A stretch of 64,000 nt of DNA. Source: Pseudomonas alloputida. GTDB lineage: Bacteria; Pseudomonadota; Gammaproteobacteria; Pseudomonadales; Pseudomonadaceae. The stretch lies in assembly GCF_021283545.2 (NCBI RefSeq), contig NZ_CP128540.1:4313501-4377500 (forward strand), given 5' to 3'. Shown here piece by piece: positions 25,634 to 35,172 of the stretch (positions are counted from its first letter, which is position 1; every line of letters starts with the position of its first letter). The position numbers and the translations under genes were made by a program. The notes beneath the pieces were generated by a model. That model saw only the letters and a list, made by a program, of their open reading frames with translations, did no database searches and had not been told where the DNA came from.

Positions 25634-26341
25634 TCAGAAGTCGTCTTCGACCTCGCCATCCTTCACCTTGAACTCGCGGTTTTGCAGGTAGGCATTGCGA
25701 ATGAAGATGTACTTGTCACCCTGAATCAGCTTTTCGGCCGAGAGCAGGCTGGCGCGGGTGTCGATCAGGTCCAGCGCGAAGATCGAATTGCGCGTAGGCA
25801 CGTGGTCGATGTAGCGATAGGGTTTGGTGTAGGTGTCCGGGTACTTGGCCACACCATCACGCACAGTGCTTGGGCCCAGCAGCGGGATGACCACATACGG
25901 CCCGCTCGGCACACCCCAGTAGCCCAAGGTCTGGCCAAAGTCCTCGTCGTTGCGCTGCAGGCCCATCTTGGTACCCACATCGAAGAAGCCACCCAGGCCG
26001 AAGGTGGTGTTGACGATCAACCGCGCCGTATCCACGCCCGCCGCATGCGGCTTGAGCTGCAACACGTTGTTGGCCAGGTTGGTCACGTCCCCCAGGTTGC
26101 GAAAGATGTTGTGGATGCCATCTTCGAGGAACTGTGGAGTGACCGCCTGGTAGCCCTTGGCCAATGGTTTGAGGGCATAGGTGTCGAGGGTGTCGTTGAA
26201 GCGGAAGATCGGGCGGTTGACCGCTTCCCAGGGATCTTCCTCGGTGGCGGCCTGGGTGGCTGCCGCGGGCGCCAGCAGCAAGCTGGCGCAGACACAGGCC
26301 TGGGTGACTCGTTCGATCACACTGGCACCGATCCTACGCAT
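25634..26341 (-). CDS. mlaA: MlaA/VacJ family phospholipid-retrieval protein
   Basis: A 235-residue VacJ/MlaA protein that removes mislocalised phospholipids from the outer leaflet of the outer membrane and hands them to MlaC. The conserved block starts at DPWEAVNRPIFRFNDTLD and includes GLGGFFDVGTKMGL and YFVIPLLGPS-like GPYVVIPLLGPSTVRD. The signal peptide (about residues 1-32, ending PAAATQA) has no Cys at the cleavage point, so it does not look like the lipoprotein E. coli MlaA is. ATG 26341 follows TGGAGAAACATCT. Other mla genes are not in this window. Confidence 0.9.
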   Translation of the reverse strand: MRRIGASVIERVTQACVCASLLLAPAAATQAATEEDPWEAVNRPIFRFNDTLDTYALKPLAKGYQAVTPQFLEDGIHNIFRNLGDVTNLANNVLQLKPHAAGVDTARLIVNTTFGLGGFFDVGTKMGLQRNDEDFGQTLGYWGVPSGPYVVIPLLGPSTVRDGVAKYPDTYTKPYRYIDHVPTRNSIFALDLIDTRASLLSAEKLIQGDKYIFIRNAYLQNREFKVKDGEVEDDF

Positions 26342-26542
26342 AGATGTTTCTCCATCGAATTTCTTGGCCGCAAGCGCAACACATCGCGCTGCTATCAAGG
26401 CGGCAGTATAGAGACTTGCGGGCTGATAAACAGCCTTACACATTTTTGCTCAATATTTTGTGAACAACTGTTGCGCAGCGGGCGATGTCACAGGACGGTA
26501 ACAATCAACGCATAGCCTTCGAACCATTTGGGGGAAGTTGCC

Positions 26543-27106
26543 ATGGACACTGCGCCCGCCTTCACTGCTGTACTGTTCGGTTTGCGCGGCTGCCTGGTGC
26601 AGGCTACCCATGGCGCACCATCACCCGCCCCCGGCGCCCTGGGCACCCTTGCCAGCCTGCGTCAGCGCCAAGTGCCGTGCATTTGGTTGGATGACCTCAA
26701 TACCGCGCAAAGCGAACGCCTGGCCCATGTGCTGCCCGACTGGCTGCCAGGGCATGCGGTCAATGGCGTGCGCTGGCCGGCGCCGAACGCTTGCTGGCAG
26801 GCACTGATGGCGCTGGACAGCGAGCGCCTGGATGGCTGCGTATTGGTCAGCGGCGACCCGCGCCTGCTGCAGTCTGGCCTTAACGCCGGCTTGTGGACGG
26901 TAGGCCTGGCCGCCTGCAGCCCGTTATGCGACCGCACTTCTGCGCAATGGCAAGCCATGAGCCCGCAAGAGCAGGATCTGGCGCGCAGCAAGGCGACGCT
27001 GGCGCTGTTCAGCCTGGGCGTGCACTCGGTGATCGACCATCTGGAAGCGCTGGACACCTGCCTGGTGGACATCGCCCAGCGCCGGCGCAAGGGTGAAAAA
27101 CCCTGA
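26543..27106 (+). CDS. Degenerate HAD-like (phosphonatase-type) protein
   Basis: A 187-residue protein with phosphonoacetaldehyde hydrolase-like layout, including a C-terminal GVHSVIDHLEALD that resembles the GAHYVIDxxxxL ending of PhnX. HAD motif I, normally FDxDGTL, reads LFGLRGCLVQ, so both catalytic aspartates are absent. Hydrolase activity by the HAD mechanism is therefore unlikely; a regulatory or structural role is possible. The ATG at 26543 follows GGGGGAAG. It is divergent from mlaA. Confidence 0.72.
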   Translation: MDTAPAFTAVLFGLRGCLVQATHGAPSPAPGALGTLASLRQRQVPCIWLDDLNTAQSERLAHVLPDWLPGHAVNGVRWPAPNACWQALMALDSERLDGCVLVSGDPRLLQSGLNAGLWTVGLAACSPLCDRTSAQWQAMSPQEQDLARSKATLALFSLGVHSVIDHLEALDTCLVDIAQRRRKGEKP

Positions 27107-27228
27107 TACAGCCGTCTTGACGCGGATCATGCAAATCGCCAGCAGGTAGATTACCCTGAAGACAGGCCAGAACCTTTGCCACGTCGCAGAGGTCCATGGC
27201 TTGCCAAGCCATTGATGGAGAATAGCCA

Positions 27229-27492
27229 ATGCCTGCCCGCGAATTGCAAGAGCGCCTGAACAGCTTGCGCGAGCAACTGGACCGCAACGTACCGCTTTCG
27301 GAAGAAGAGCTGGCCGCCCTGCACGAAGAGGCGCGCCAGATCGAGGCGCAACTGAAACTTGAGGAAGCCACGCCAGACAACAACCTGGTGGACGGCGTGA
27401 ACCTGGCAATCGAGCGCTTCGAGGCCGACCACCCCGACCTCACTGCCACCCTGCGCAGCATTGCCAACTCGCTGCACAGCATGGGGATCTGA
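27229..27492 (+). CDS. DUF4404 family protein
   Basis: An 87-residue acidic, largely alpha-helical protein (coiled-coil region ELQERLNSLREQLDRN to about residue 48, then VNLAIERFEADHPDLTATLR). It matches the DUF4404 family common in gamma-proteobacteria; no function is known. A hairpin terminator follows directly and is shared with convergent cinQ/queF. Confidence 0.8.
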   Translation: MPARELQERLNSLREQLDRNVPLSEEELAALHEEARQIEAQLKLEEATPDNNLVDGVNLAIERFEADHPDLTATLRSIANSLHSMGI

Positions 27493-27498
27493 AATAGC

Positions 27499-27519
27499 GG
27501 GGGCCGCAAAGCGGCCCCC
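27499..27519. terminator. Bidirectional hairpin between DUF4404 gene and cinQ/queF
   Basis: Perfect 9-base arms GGGGGCCGC and GCGGCCCCC around an AAA loop lie between two convergent stops (27492 and 27524). Confidence 0.75.
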
Positions 27520-27523
27520 TGTA

Positions 27524-28354
27524 TTACTGCCGGACCAGCCGTTTGTTATCCGGGCTGATCGGCCCGGTGCTGCGATACGGGTTGATGTCCAGCCCACCGC
27601 GGCGCACATAGCGCGCATAGACCGTCAGGTGCTCCGGCTGCAGCAGATTCTTCAAGTCCAGGTAAATCCGCTCCACACACTGCTCATGGAAGTCGGCATG
27701 CTGGCGGAAGCTGATCAGATAGGTCAGCAGGCTGGCATGGTCCAGCGCCCTGCCCTTGTACTGGACCACCACGCTGCCCCAATCCGGCTGGCCGGTGACC
27801 GGGCAGTTGGACTTCAGCAGATGGCTGTGCAGGGTTTCTTCCACCACCCGCTCCGGGTTGCAGCGCAACAGCTCTGGTTGCGGCTGCTCGTAGTTGCTGA
27901 TGGCCACGTCCAGTGCATCGATGCACTGCCCCGGTAAAGCCACCACACCCTGGGCTTCAACCTCGGCCAAAGTGCGCACCTTCACCCCCACCGGCTTGCC
28001 GGCAGCGGCGGACAGGTCTTTTTCCAGGCATACCTGCAACGCGCCCAGCGAGGTGAACACCGTCTGGTTCAGCGAGTTGAGGTACAGCTTGAATGACTTG
28101 GACTCGATGATGTTTGGCGAATCAGCCGGGATGGCGAACTCGCCGATCGCTACCACCGGCTTGCCCGAAGGCAGCAGCCAGCTCAGCTCGAAGCAGTTCC
28201 AGTAATCCACCCCCTGCCAGGGCAAGGTCTGTGCAGTGACGCCCAGCTCGGCCCACTTGGCAGTGCGCGGGATCGGAAACAGCTGCTCCGGGGAGTAGGT
28301 GGCGATGTATTCGCTGGACTTGCCCAGCGGGGAATGTTCGGCAGCGGGATGCAT
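27524..28354 (-). CDS. queF: NADPH-dependent preQ0 reductase (QueF/CinQ)
   Basis: A 276-residue long-form QueF reducing 7-cyano-7-deazaguanine (preQ0) to preQ1 for queuosine synthesis. The catalytic cysteine is in [13 protein letters not shown] (about residue 187), the NADPH-binding [11 protein letters not shown] motif is near residue 90, and the two tandem T-fold halves give the family length. In P. putida KT2440 this gene is known as cinQ, co-transcribed with the copper protein cinA and induced by copper. Here it follows cinA by 68 bases on the same strand. Confidence 0.93.
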   Translation of the reverse strand: MHPAAEHSPLGKSSEYIATYSPEQLFPIPRTAKWAELGVTAQTLPWQGVDYWNCFELSWLLPSGKPVVAIGEFAIPADSPNIIESKSFKLYLNSLNQTVFTSLGALQVCLEKDLSAAAGKPVGVKVRTLAEVEAQGVVALPGQCIDALDVAISNYEQPQPELLRCNPERVVEETLHSHLLKSNCPVTGQPDWGSVVVQYKGRALDHASLLTYLISFRQHADFHEQCVERIYLDLKNLLQPEHLTVYARYVRRGGLDINPYRSTGPISPDNKRLVRQ

Positions 28355-28422
28355 GGAAACTGACCTAGAGGTTCGAAAATGCCCCTAGTCTACCGGTTTT
28401 GCACCCCGCCTTGCAGAGCCAG

Positions 28423-28950
28423 TCACTCAATGGTCAATGCCCCGACCATACCCGCCTGGTAATGCCCCGGCACGTTGCATGCAAACTCGATGGGCGCCGA
28501 TTGGCGGAAGGTCCAGGTCAGTTCGGCGCGCTGGCCGGGCATGACCATCACAGTGTTGCCACCCCCGTGACCATGGCCGTCACCATGGTCCATCATTTGG
28601 CCGTGGTTCATCATCTTGCCGTGATCCATACCTTCGTGGTTCATCGCCTCGGTGAACATCTTGCCTTGCATGGCGACCATTTCCTTCTGGTGTTCGGCAT
28701 GCATGGCCTTGTCGCCCAGGTTGAATTCGTGCGGCAGCTTGTCCTCGTTGACCAGCAAGAAGCGCACCGTCTCGCCGGCTTTTACCTGCAGGCTTTTTGG
28801 CTCGAAGGCGATGTCCTTGAGCACCACGTTGACCGTACGGGTGGCCTTGGCCGCCGGGGCAGGCTCGCCAAAGGCGAAGCTCTGCGCCTGGCCAGCGAAA
28901 GCCGGCAGGCTGCCCAGGGCAAGGGTGGCGGTAATGAACAGGTGTTTCAT
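28423..28950 (-). CDS. cinA: Methionine/histidine-rich azurin-like copper protein CinA
   Basis: A 175-residue periplasmic cupredoxin. Signal peptide MKHLFITATLALGSLPAFA; the plastocyanin/azurin-like fold has one His in LPHEFNL and a C-terminal Cys/His/Met site in FACNVPGHYQAGM. A Met/His-rich insertion lies between them (MNHEGMDHGKMMNHGQ and following, about residues 100-125), well suited to bind Cu(I)/Cu(II). This matches the copper-inducible CinA of P. putida. It is divergent from cinR across a 200-base region that contains a palindromic candidate CinR site. Confidence 0.9.
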   Translation of the reverse strand: MKHLFITATLALGSLPAFAGQAQSFAFGEPAPAAKATRTVNVVLKDIAFEPKSLQVKAGETVRFLLVNEDKLPHEFNLGDKAMHAEHQKEMVAMQGKMFTEAMNHEGMDHGKMMNHGQMMDHGDGHGHGGGNTVMVMPGQRAELTWTFRQSAPIEFACNVPGHYQAGMVGALTIE

Positions 28951-29011
28951 GATGACTCCGGGAATACACAGCAGGATGAGGCCACATTAGCCGGGGGCGA
29001 CTGGCAGCTAC

Positions 29012-29039
29012 CTGACAGGCACATTACAACTTTGTCAGC
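29012..29039. promoter_or_regulatory. Candidate CinR (copper response regulator) binding site
   Basis: CTGACA (29012-29017) and TGTCAG (29034-29039) form an inverted repeat around ATTACAACTTTGTCA (29023-29037). The TTACAA-N-TTGTCA pattern resembles CusR/PcoR/CopR-type boxes (TGACAA-N2-TTGTCAT). It lies between divergent cinA and cinR, where copper-responsive control of both is expected. Confidence 0.6.
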
Positions 29040-29150
29040 TTGGGCGAGCGGGCACATCGTCACGTATCATTTCAGCCATCCCATTGCCCCTGTGCTAGCG
29101 GTAAGGCGGCGCCATAGGCTACGCACAATCTTTCAGAATATGGACAGCGC

Positions 29151-29831
29151 ATGAAACTGCTGATCGTCGAAGACCAGGCCCGCACCGGCCAGTACCTGAG
29201 CCAAGGCCTGAGCGAGGCCGGGTTTGCCACCGAATTGGCCACCGATGGCGAGACCGGCCAGTTCCTCGCCCTGACCGGCGACCACGACCTGCTGATCCTC
29301 GACGTGATGCTGCCCGGCCGCGACGGCTGGCAGATCCTTCAGGCCGTGCGCCAGGCTGGCCTGGATACGCCAGTGCTGTTCCTGACCGCCCGCGACGCCG
29401 TCGAGGATCGCGTGCATGGCCTGGAACTGGGCGCCGACGACTACCTGGTCAAGCCGTTCGCCTTTTCCGAGCTGCTGGCCCGGGTACGCAGCCTGCTGCG
29501 CCGTGGCACCAGCCCGAGCCAGGACACGATCCTGAGCCTGGCTGACCTGCGCCTGGACCTGATCCGCCGCCGCGCCGAGCGTGCCGGGCTGCGCATCGAC
29601 CTGACCGCCAAGGAGTTCTCACTCCTTGAGCTGCTGCTGCGCCGCCAGGGTGAGGTGCTGCCAAAATCGCTGATCGCCTCGCAGGTGTGGGACATGAACT
29701 TCGACAGCGACACCAATGTGATCGAAGTGGCCATCCGCCGCCTGCGCCTGAAAATCGACGACCCGCACCCCAACAAGCTGATCCACACCGTCCGCGGCAT
29801 GGGTTACGTACTCGAAGAGCGCACCGAGTGA
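29151..29831 (+). CDS. cinR: Copper-responsive OmpR-family response regulator CinR
   Basis: A 226-residue OmpR/PhoB-type regulator: receiver domain 1-115 (acceptor Asp in [14 protein letters not shown], Lys in [18 protein letters not shown]) and winged-helix DNA-binding domain 125-224 ([23 protein letters not shown] region; [13 protein letters not shown] recognition helix). It resembles CusR/CopR, and its place beside cinAQ identifies it as CinR. The stop overlaps the cinS start by one base (TGATG). Confidence 0.92.
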   Translation: MKLLIVEDQARTGQYLSQGLSEAGFATELATDGETGQFLALTGDHDLLILDVMLPGRDGWQILQAVRQAGLDTPVLFLTARDAVEDRVHGLELGADDYLVKPFAFSELLARVRSLLRRGTSPSQDTILSLADLRLDLIRRRAERAGLRIDLTAKEFSLLELLLRRQGEVLPKSLIASQVWDMNFDSDTNVIEVAIRRLRLKIDDPHPNKLIHTVRGMGYVLEERTE

Positions 29832-31180
29832 TGCGCCGGGTTTCCCTCGGCAGCCGCCTGGCCCTGCTGTTCGCCGCCTGCACCGCCACCGTCTCGCTGG
29901 GCGCCGGTCTGCTGTTCAGCCGGGCCAGCGAGCAGCACTTCGTCGAACTCGACCAACAACTGCTGGACTCGCGCCTGTCATTGTTTCGGACGCAACTGGC
30001 TGGCGTCAGCACGGCTGATGAGCTCCAGGCCCGCCTGCCGGCCCTGCGCGATGAACTGAGTCACCAGGCCGACCTGGCCCTGCGCATCAGCGCCAGCAAT
30101 GGCGCCACCTGGTTCGAAAGCCGCAGCGGGCTGCCTCATGCAGCGCAGGCCACCGGGCTGGCCACCCTGCATGCGCCAGGCATCGACTACCGCAGCCTGT
30201 CCGTGCCCCTGACACAGGGCGCCATGCAGTCGCCGCGACTGACCCTGTACCTCGACATCACCCACCACCAGCACTTCCTGCAGGGCATGCAACGACTGAT
30301 CTGGCTGACGGTCGGCCTGTCGGCGCTAATCACCGCACTATTGGGTGCCTGGGCCGCCCGCAGCGGCCTGCGCCCATTGCGGCAGATGGGCCAGGTGGCC
30401 GCCAGCGTGTCAGCGCGCTCCCTCACCACCCGTCTGCCGGTGGCGCAGATGCCCGAAGAGTTGGCCGAGCTGGCCAGCAGCATGAACGCGATGCTGCAGC
30501 GCCTGGACGATGCCTTCCAGCGCCTGTCAGCGTTTTCGGCCGATATCGCCCACGAGTTACGTACGCCGCTGTCCAACCTGCTGACGCACACCCAGGTCAC
30601 CCTCACCCGCCCACGCAGCCTCGAAGAATACCGAGAGGCACTGCATGGCAACCTGGAAGAACTGCAATGGATGGCGCAGATGATCAACGACATGCTGTTT
30701 CTGGCCAAGGCCGACCACGGCCTGCTGGTACCGGGGGACGCGCCTTTGGCGCTGCATGACGAGGTGGATGCGCTGCTGGAGTACTACGCGCCTCTGGCAG
30801 AAGACAGCGACGTGCAGATGCTGCGCGAGGGTGAAGCGGTGCTGCACGGCGACCAGCATATGCTGCGCCGGGCGCTGTCCAACCTGCTGGACAACGCCAT
30901 GCGTTTTACCCCGGCAGGAGGACAGATCAAGGTAACCCTGGGGCCGGGGCCGACGATCAACGTGGCCAATACCGGGCTGGCTATCGACCCGGCCGCACTA
31001 CCGCGGCTTTTCGACCGCTTCTACCGGGTGGACCCGGCTCGACGGGAAGGCAGCAGCGAGCATGCGGGGCTGGGCCTGGCGATTACCCGGTCGATCGTGC
31101 AGGCCCATGGCGGATGCATACGGGCGGAGTGCGAGGGTGGGTGGACCCGATTCGTGATCGAGTTCACTCAAGACCGGTAA
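29831..31180 (+). CDS. cinS: Copper-sensing histidine kinase CinS
   Basis: A 449-residue CusS/CopS-type sensor. TM1 at ~10-30 (LALLFAACTATVSLGAG), periplasmic sensor domain ~35-150, TM2 ~155-175 (LIWLTVGLSALITALLG), HAMP linker, the H-box FSADIAHELRTPLSNLL (phospho-acceptor His), then the HATPase domain with N-box LSNLLDNAMRFT and a shortened G1/G2 region HAGLGLAI. Heavy-metal sensor kinases of this subfamily phosphorylate their adjacent OmpR partner. Translation is coupled to cinR. Confidence 0.92.
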   Translation: MRRVSLGSRLALLFAACTATVSLGAGLLFSRASEQHFVELDQQLLDSRLSLFRTQLAGVSTADELQARLPALRDELSHQADLALRISASNGATWFESRSGLPHAAQATGLATLHAPGIDYRSLSVPLTQGAMQSPRLTLYLDITHHQHFLQGMQRLIWLTVGLSALITALLGAWAARSGLRPLRQMGQVAASVSARSLTTRLPVAQMPEELAELASSMNAMLQRLDDAFQRLSAFSADIAHELRTPLSNLLTHTQVTLTRPRSLEEYREALHGNLEELQWMAQMINDMLFLAKADHGLLVPGDAPLALHDEVDALLEYYAPLAEDSDVQMLREGEAVLHGDQHMLRRALSNLLDNAMRFTPAGGQIKVTLGPGPTINVANTGLAIDPAALPRLFDRFYRVDPARREGSSEHAGLGLAITRSIVQAHGGCIRAECEGGWTRFVIEFTQDR

Positions 31181-31207
31181 TCCTGGGGCGCTTTACGCCC
31201 CCAGGAT
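31181..31207. terminator. Hairpin between cinS and lolE
   Basis: TCCTGGGGCG and CGCCCCCAGGA pair (one bulged C) around CTTTA, between convergent stops. No T-run follows. Confidence 0.5.
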
Positions 31208-31219
31208 CTCAGGCAGACA

Positions 31220-32461
31220 TCAAACCGCCAGGCCAATCGCCGGCTGCACCTGCGACGCCCGGTAGGCCGGGTAAATGGTCGCCAGGAAACTCATCACCAG
31301 GCCGGCGGTGCAGATGATCGCCACATCCCCCCACTGCAACTGCGACGGCAAGCTGCTGACGAAGTACACATCCGACGTAAAGATGTGTTGCCCGCTCACC
31401 CGCTCCAGCCAGCCGACGATCTGGCTGACATTGAACGCCGCAATCACGCCCAGTACACCACCAATCAGCGTGCCGACAATGCCGATCAGGCTGCCCTGGA
31501 CCATGAACGTACCCATGATCTGCGCCGGCGTGGCGCCCAAGGTACGCAGGATGGCAATGTCCGGCCCCTTGTCGTTCACCACCATCACCAGGGTGGCGAT
31601 GATATTGAACGCCGCTACCGCGATGATCATCATCAGCAACAGGCCGATCATGGTCTTTTCCATCTTCATGGCGCTGAACAGGCTGCCCTGGGTATGCGAC
31701 CAGTCATCGGCCCGGTAGGCGTCCCCAAGCCCGGCAGCAATCGCCTTGGACACCTGCGGAGCGGCATACAGGTCGTGCAGCTTCAGGCGCACACCTTGCA
31801 CCTGGCCTGGCGCCCAGCGCTGCATCTCGGCTGCATCAGCAACATGGATATAAGCCTGCGACCCATCCAGCTCGGCGCCAACCTTGAAGATGCCGACCAC
31901 GGTGAGGCGCTGCATGCGCGGGGTGATACCACCCGGTTCCTTGCTGATTTCCGGCACGATCAAGGTCAGCTTGTCGCCGGTATTCAGGCGGAAGCGGCGT
32001 GCGGTCAGCTCGCCGATGACCACGCCGAATTCACCGGGCTGCAAGCCCTGCAGGCGGCCCTGGACGATGTGCTGGCCAACGATGGAAACCTTGCCCTCCT
32101 CGGCCGGGTCGATACCACCCACCTGGATCGGCTGCATGGCGCCCTTGTACGACAGCATGCCTTCCATCTCGGTAATCGGCGCCACCGCCATCACCGCCGG
32201 ATTCTTCATGGCTGCGTCGGCCACCTTGTGCCAGTCGTCCACCGGCTGCACGCCCAGGATGGCGGCATGCGGCACCAGGCCGAGAATGCGCGAGCTCATT
32301 TCGCGCTGGAAGCCGTTCATTACCGACAGCACCACGATCATTGCCAGCACGCCCAGCGACAGGCCGATCATCGAAGTCATCGAAATGAACGAGATGAAGT
32401 GGTTGCGACGCTTGGCTCGGGTGTAGCGCGCGCCGATAAAGATGGGCAAGGGTCTGAACAT
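31220..32461 (-). CDS. lolE: Lipoprotein-releasing ABC transporter permease LolE/LolC
   Basis: A 413-residue inner-membrane permease of the LolCDE complex that extracts outer-membrane lipoproteins for LolA. Four TM segments: one near the N-terminus (ISMTSMIGLSLGVLAMIVVLS), a large periplasmic domain, then three near the C-terminus ([58 protein letters not shown]). The [22 protein letters not shown] start at 32461 is standard. It is a paralogue of the permease at 33213-34463; naming as LolE follows gene order lolC-lolD-lolE and is provisional. Confidence 0.88.
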   Translation of the reverse strand: MFRPLPIFIGARYTRAKRRNHFISFISMTSMIGLSLGVLAMIVVLSVMNGFQREMSSRILGLVPHAAILGVQPVDDWHKVADAAMKNPAVMAVAPITEMEGMLSYKGAMQPIQVGGIDPAEEGKVSIVGQHIVQGRLQGLQPGEFGVVIGELTARRFRLNTGDKLTLIVPEISKEPGGITPRMQRLTVVGIFKVGAELDGSQAYIHVADAAEMQRWAPGQVQGVRLKLHDLYAAPQVSKAIAAGLGDAYRADDWSHTQGSLFSAMKMEKTMIGLLLMMIIAVAAFNIIATLVMVVNDKGPDIAILRTLGATPAQIMGTFMVQGSLIGIVGTLIGGVLGVIAAFNVSQIVGWLERVSGQHIFTSDVYFVSSLPSQLQWGDVAIICTAGLVMSFLATIYPAYRASQVQPAIGLAV

Positions 32462-32521
32462 GTACGAAATCACCCAATGGAAACAGGAAAACGGGGCAGC
32501 ACCTGCCACCCCGGCAGTCGA

Positions 32522-33205
<684 letters not shown>

Positions 33206-33212
33206 GCGCGAC

Positions 33213-34463
33213 TCACTCATAACGTAGCGCCTCTGCAGGCTGGGTGCGGGCCGCACGCCAGGCCGGATACAGGGTGGCGAAGAAACTCAGGACCAGTGCC
33301 GCTCCACAGACCATGTACACGTCCTGGGCCAGGATCTGCGACGGCAGGTAATCGATGAAGTACACGTCGGCGTTGAGGAACTTGTGGCCGATCAGTGTCT
33401 CGATGCCGGCGATCGCCGCGCTCACGTTCAGTGCCGCGAAGATCCCGACCACGGCGCCGATCAGCGTACCGATCACCCCGATCACCGTGCCCTGGACCAT
33501 GAAGATGAGCATGATCTGCCCGGGCGTGGCGCCCAGGGTGCGCAGGATGGCGATGTCGCCGCGCTTGTCGTTGACCACCATCACCAGGGTGGAAATGATG
33601 TTGAACGCCGCCACCGCCACGATCAGCAGCAACAGCAGGCCGATCATGGCCTTTTCCATACGGATCGCCTGGTACAGGTTGCCGTGGGTACGGGTCCAGT
33701 CACGGCTATAGAATTCCTGGTCGCCCAGCTGCTGGGCGATGCTCCAGGCTACGCGCGGCGCCTGGAACAGGTCGTCGAACTTCAGGCGCAGGCCCTGGAC
33801 CTGGTCGGGCTTCCAGCGGTGCAGGCGGGACAGGTCGCTGATGTTGGTCAGGCCCAGGTAGCCGTCGATCTCCCCCGCGCCAACGTGGAAGGTGCCAACC
33901 ACGGTGAAGCGCTTCATGCGCGGGAACATGCCGGCGGGGGTCACGCTGACCTCGGGGGCGACGAAGGTGAGCTTGTCGCCGATGGCAACGCCGAGCTTGG
34001 CCGCCGCCTTGTCGCCGATCATGATGCCCCACTCGCCCGGCGCCAACTGGTCCAGGCGGCCTTGCAGGACGAAGTTGTCGATGATCGACACCTCGCGCTC
34101 GCGAGCGGGGTCGATGCCATTGAGCAGCACCTTCTGCACCTTGCCATCATGGGTCAGCAGGCCCTGCATCTGGGTGAACGGCGCAACCGCTACCACCTGC
34201 GGATTCTGCTTTACTTGTTGGGCAAGGGCCTGCCAGTCGGCAATGGGCTGGCCGCTCTCCAGCGTGGCATGGGGAATCATCCCCAACACGCGGGTGCGCA
34301 TCTCATGGTCGAAACCGTTCATCACCGACAGCACCACGATCATTACCACCACGCCCAGGGCGAGGCCGATCATCGAGGTCAGGGAAATGAACGAGACGAA
34401 GTGATTGCGACGTTTGGCACGGGTATAACGCGTGCCGATGAATGCGAAAAGAGGTCTGAACAT
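33213..34463 (-). CDS. lolC: Lipoprotein-releasing ABC transporter permease LolC
   Basis: A 416-residue permease, first gene of the lolCDE operon, paralogous to the permease at 31220-32461 (shared MFRPL...[14 protein letters not shown]-terminus and [13 protein letters not shown] loop). TM1 is at ~25-48, the periplasmic domain at ~50-270, and three C-terminal TM segments start at [24 protein letters not shown] 34463. Divergent from the PilZ-like gene at 34557, with the lol promoter in the 93-base gap. Confidence 0.9.
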   Translation of the reverse strand: MFRPLFAFIGTRYTRAKRRNHFVSFISLTSMIGLALGVVVMIVVLSVMNGFDHEMRTRVLGMIPHATLESGQPIADWQALAQQVKQNPQVVAVAPFTQMQGLLTHDGKVQKVLLNGIDPAREREVSIIDNFVLQGRLDQLAPGEWGIMIGDKAAAKLGVAIGDKLTFVAPEVSVTPAGMFPRMKRFTVVGTFHVGAGEIDGYLGLTNISDLSRLHRWKPDQVQGLRLKFDDLFQAPRVAWSIAQQLGDQEFYSRDWTRTHGNLYQAIRMEKAMIGLLLLLIVAVAAFNIISTLVMVVNDKRGDIAILRTLGATPGQIMLIFMVQGTVIGVIGTLIGAVVGIFAALNVSAAIAGIETLIGHKFLNADVYFIDYLPSQILAQDVYMVCGAALVLSFFATLYPAWRAARTQPAEALRYE

Positions 34464-34556
34464 GTCGGGGCTTGTTCGGATGAAAGGGAACGTCCTTGTG
34501 GCGAGGCGCCTACGGCGGCTTTACACTCGGACCACCGCCGCTACCTTGGGTTCGCC

Positions 34557-35141
34557 ATGACGACATTAGACGAAGAAGATCGCCGCGAATACTACCGCAT
34601 CGAAGATCGGATCGCACTTCAAATAAGCCCCCTTAGCGCGGCCGAAGCCCTTGAACCAGATGTGTTGCAAGATGATTCGCCGCTGTTCAACCTGCTCAGC
34701 GAGCTGCACCTGGCCGACTTCGAGTCGCAACACCTGTTGCGCCAGTTAAGCGACAAGGACCGCACCCTCGCCGCCTTCCTGCGGGCACAGAACAAGCGCC
34801 TCGACTTGCTCAGCGCGGTGGTTGGGCAAACCCTGCTTGGCGAAGTCGGCGAGCCGCTGCCGGTGGTCATTTCCGAAGGCGGCATCGAATCCGTCCACGC
34901 CACACAGATTGCCCCCGGTACCCGGGTGAAAGTGAAAATGGTGCTGATGCCGCGCGCCCACGGCCTGCTGCTGCGCGGCAAGGTCACCCATTGCGACCCT
35001 CGCCCGGAGGGCGGCTTCGAGGTCGGTACCGAGTTCATCGACATGACCGACGCCCAACGACAACTGCTGGCCCGATACATCCTGCAGCGCCAGCAACAAC
35101 AACGGCGCCAGCAGCTGGAACTGAACGACCCCGCCTCCTGA
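34557..35141 (+). CDS. PilZ-domain protein with N-terminal helical extension
   Basis: A 194-residue protein whose N-terminus DRREYYRIEDRIALQI resembles the RxxxR of PilZ domains. The middle is helical (about 40-95, LSELHLADFESQHLLRQLSD) and the C-terminal half is PilZ-like (GTRVKVKMVLMPRAHGLLLRGKV, FEVGTEFIDM), followed by a glutamine-rich tail (QRQQQQRRQQLEL). The D/NxSxxG motif is weak (ISEGGIES), so cyclic-di-GMP binding is uncertain. ATG 34557; 31 bases before the glycerophosphodiesterase gene, probably co-transcribed. Confidence 0.75.
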   Translation: MTTLDEEDRREYYRIEDRIALQISPLSAAEALEPDVLQDDSPLFNLLSELHLADFESQHLLRQLSDKDRTLAAFLRAQNKRLDLLSAVVGQTLLGEVGEPLPVVISEGGIESVHATQIAPGTRVKVKMVLMPRAHGLLLRGKVTHCDPRPEGGFEVGTEFIDMTDAQRQLLARYILQRQQQQRRQQLELNDPAS

Positions 35142-35172
35142 GCCAATTTTTCCCTGATTTGAAGGAACGAAC

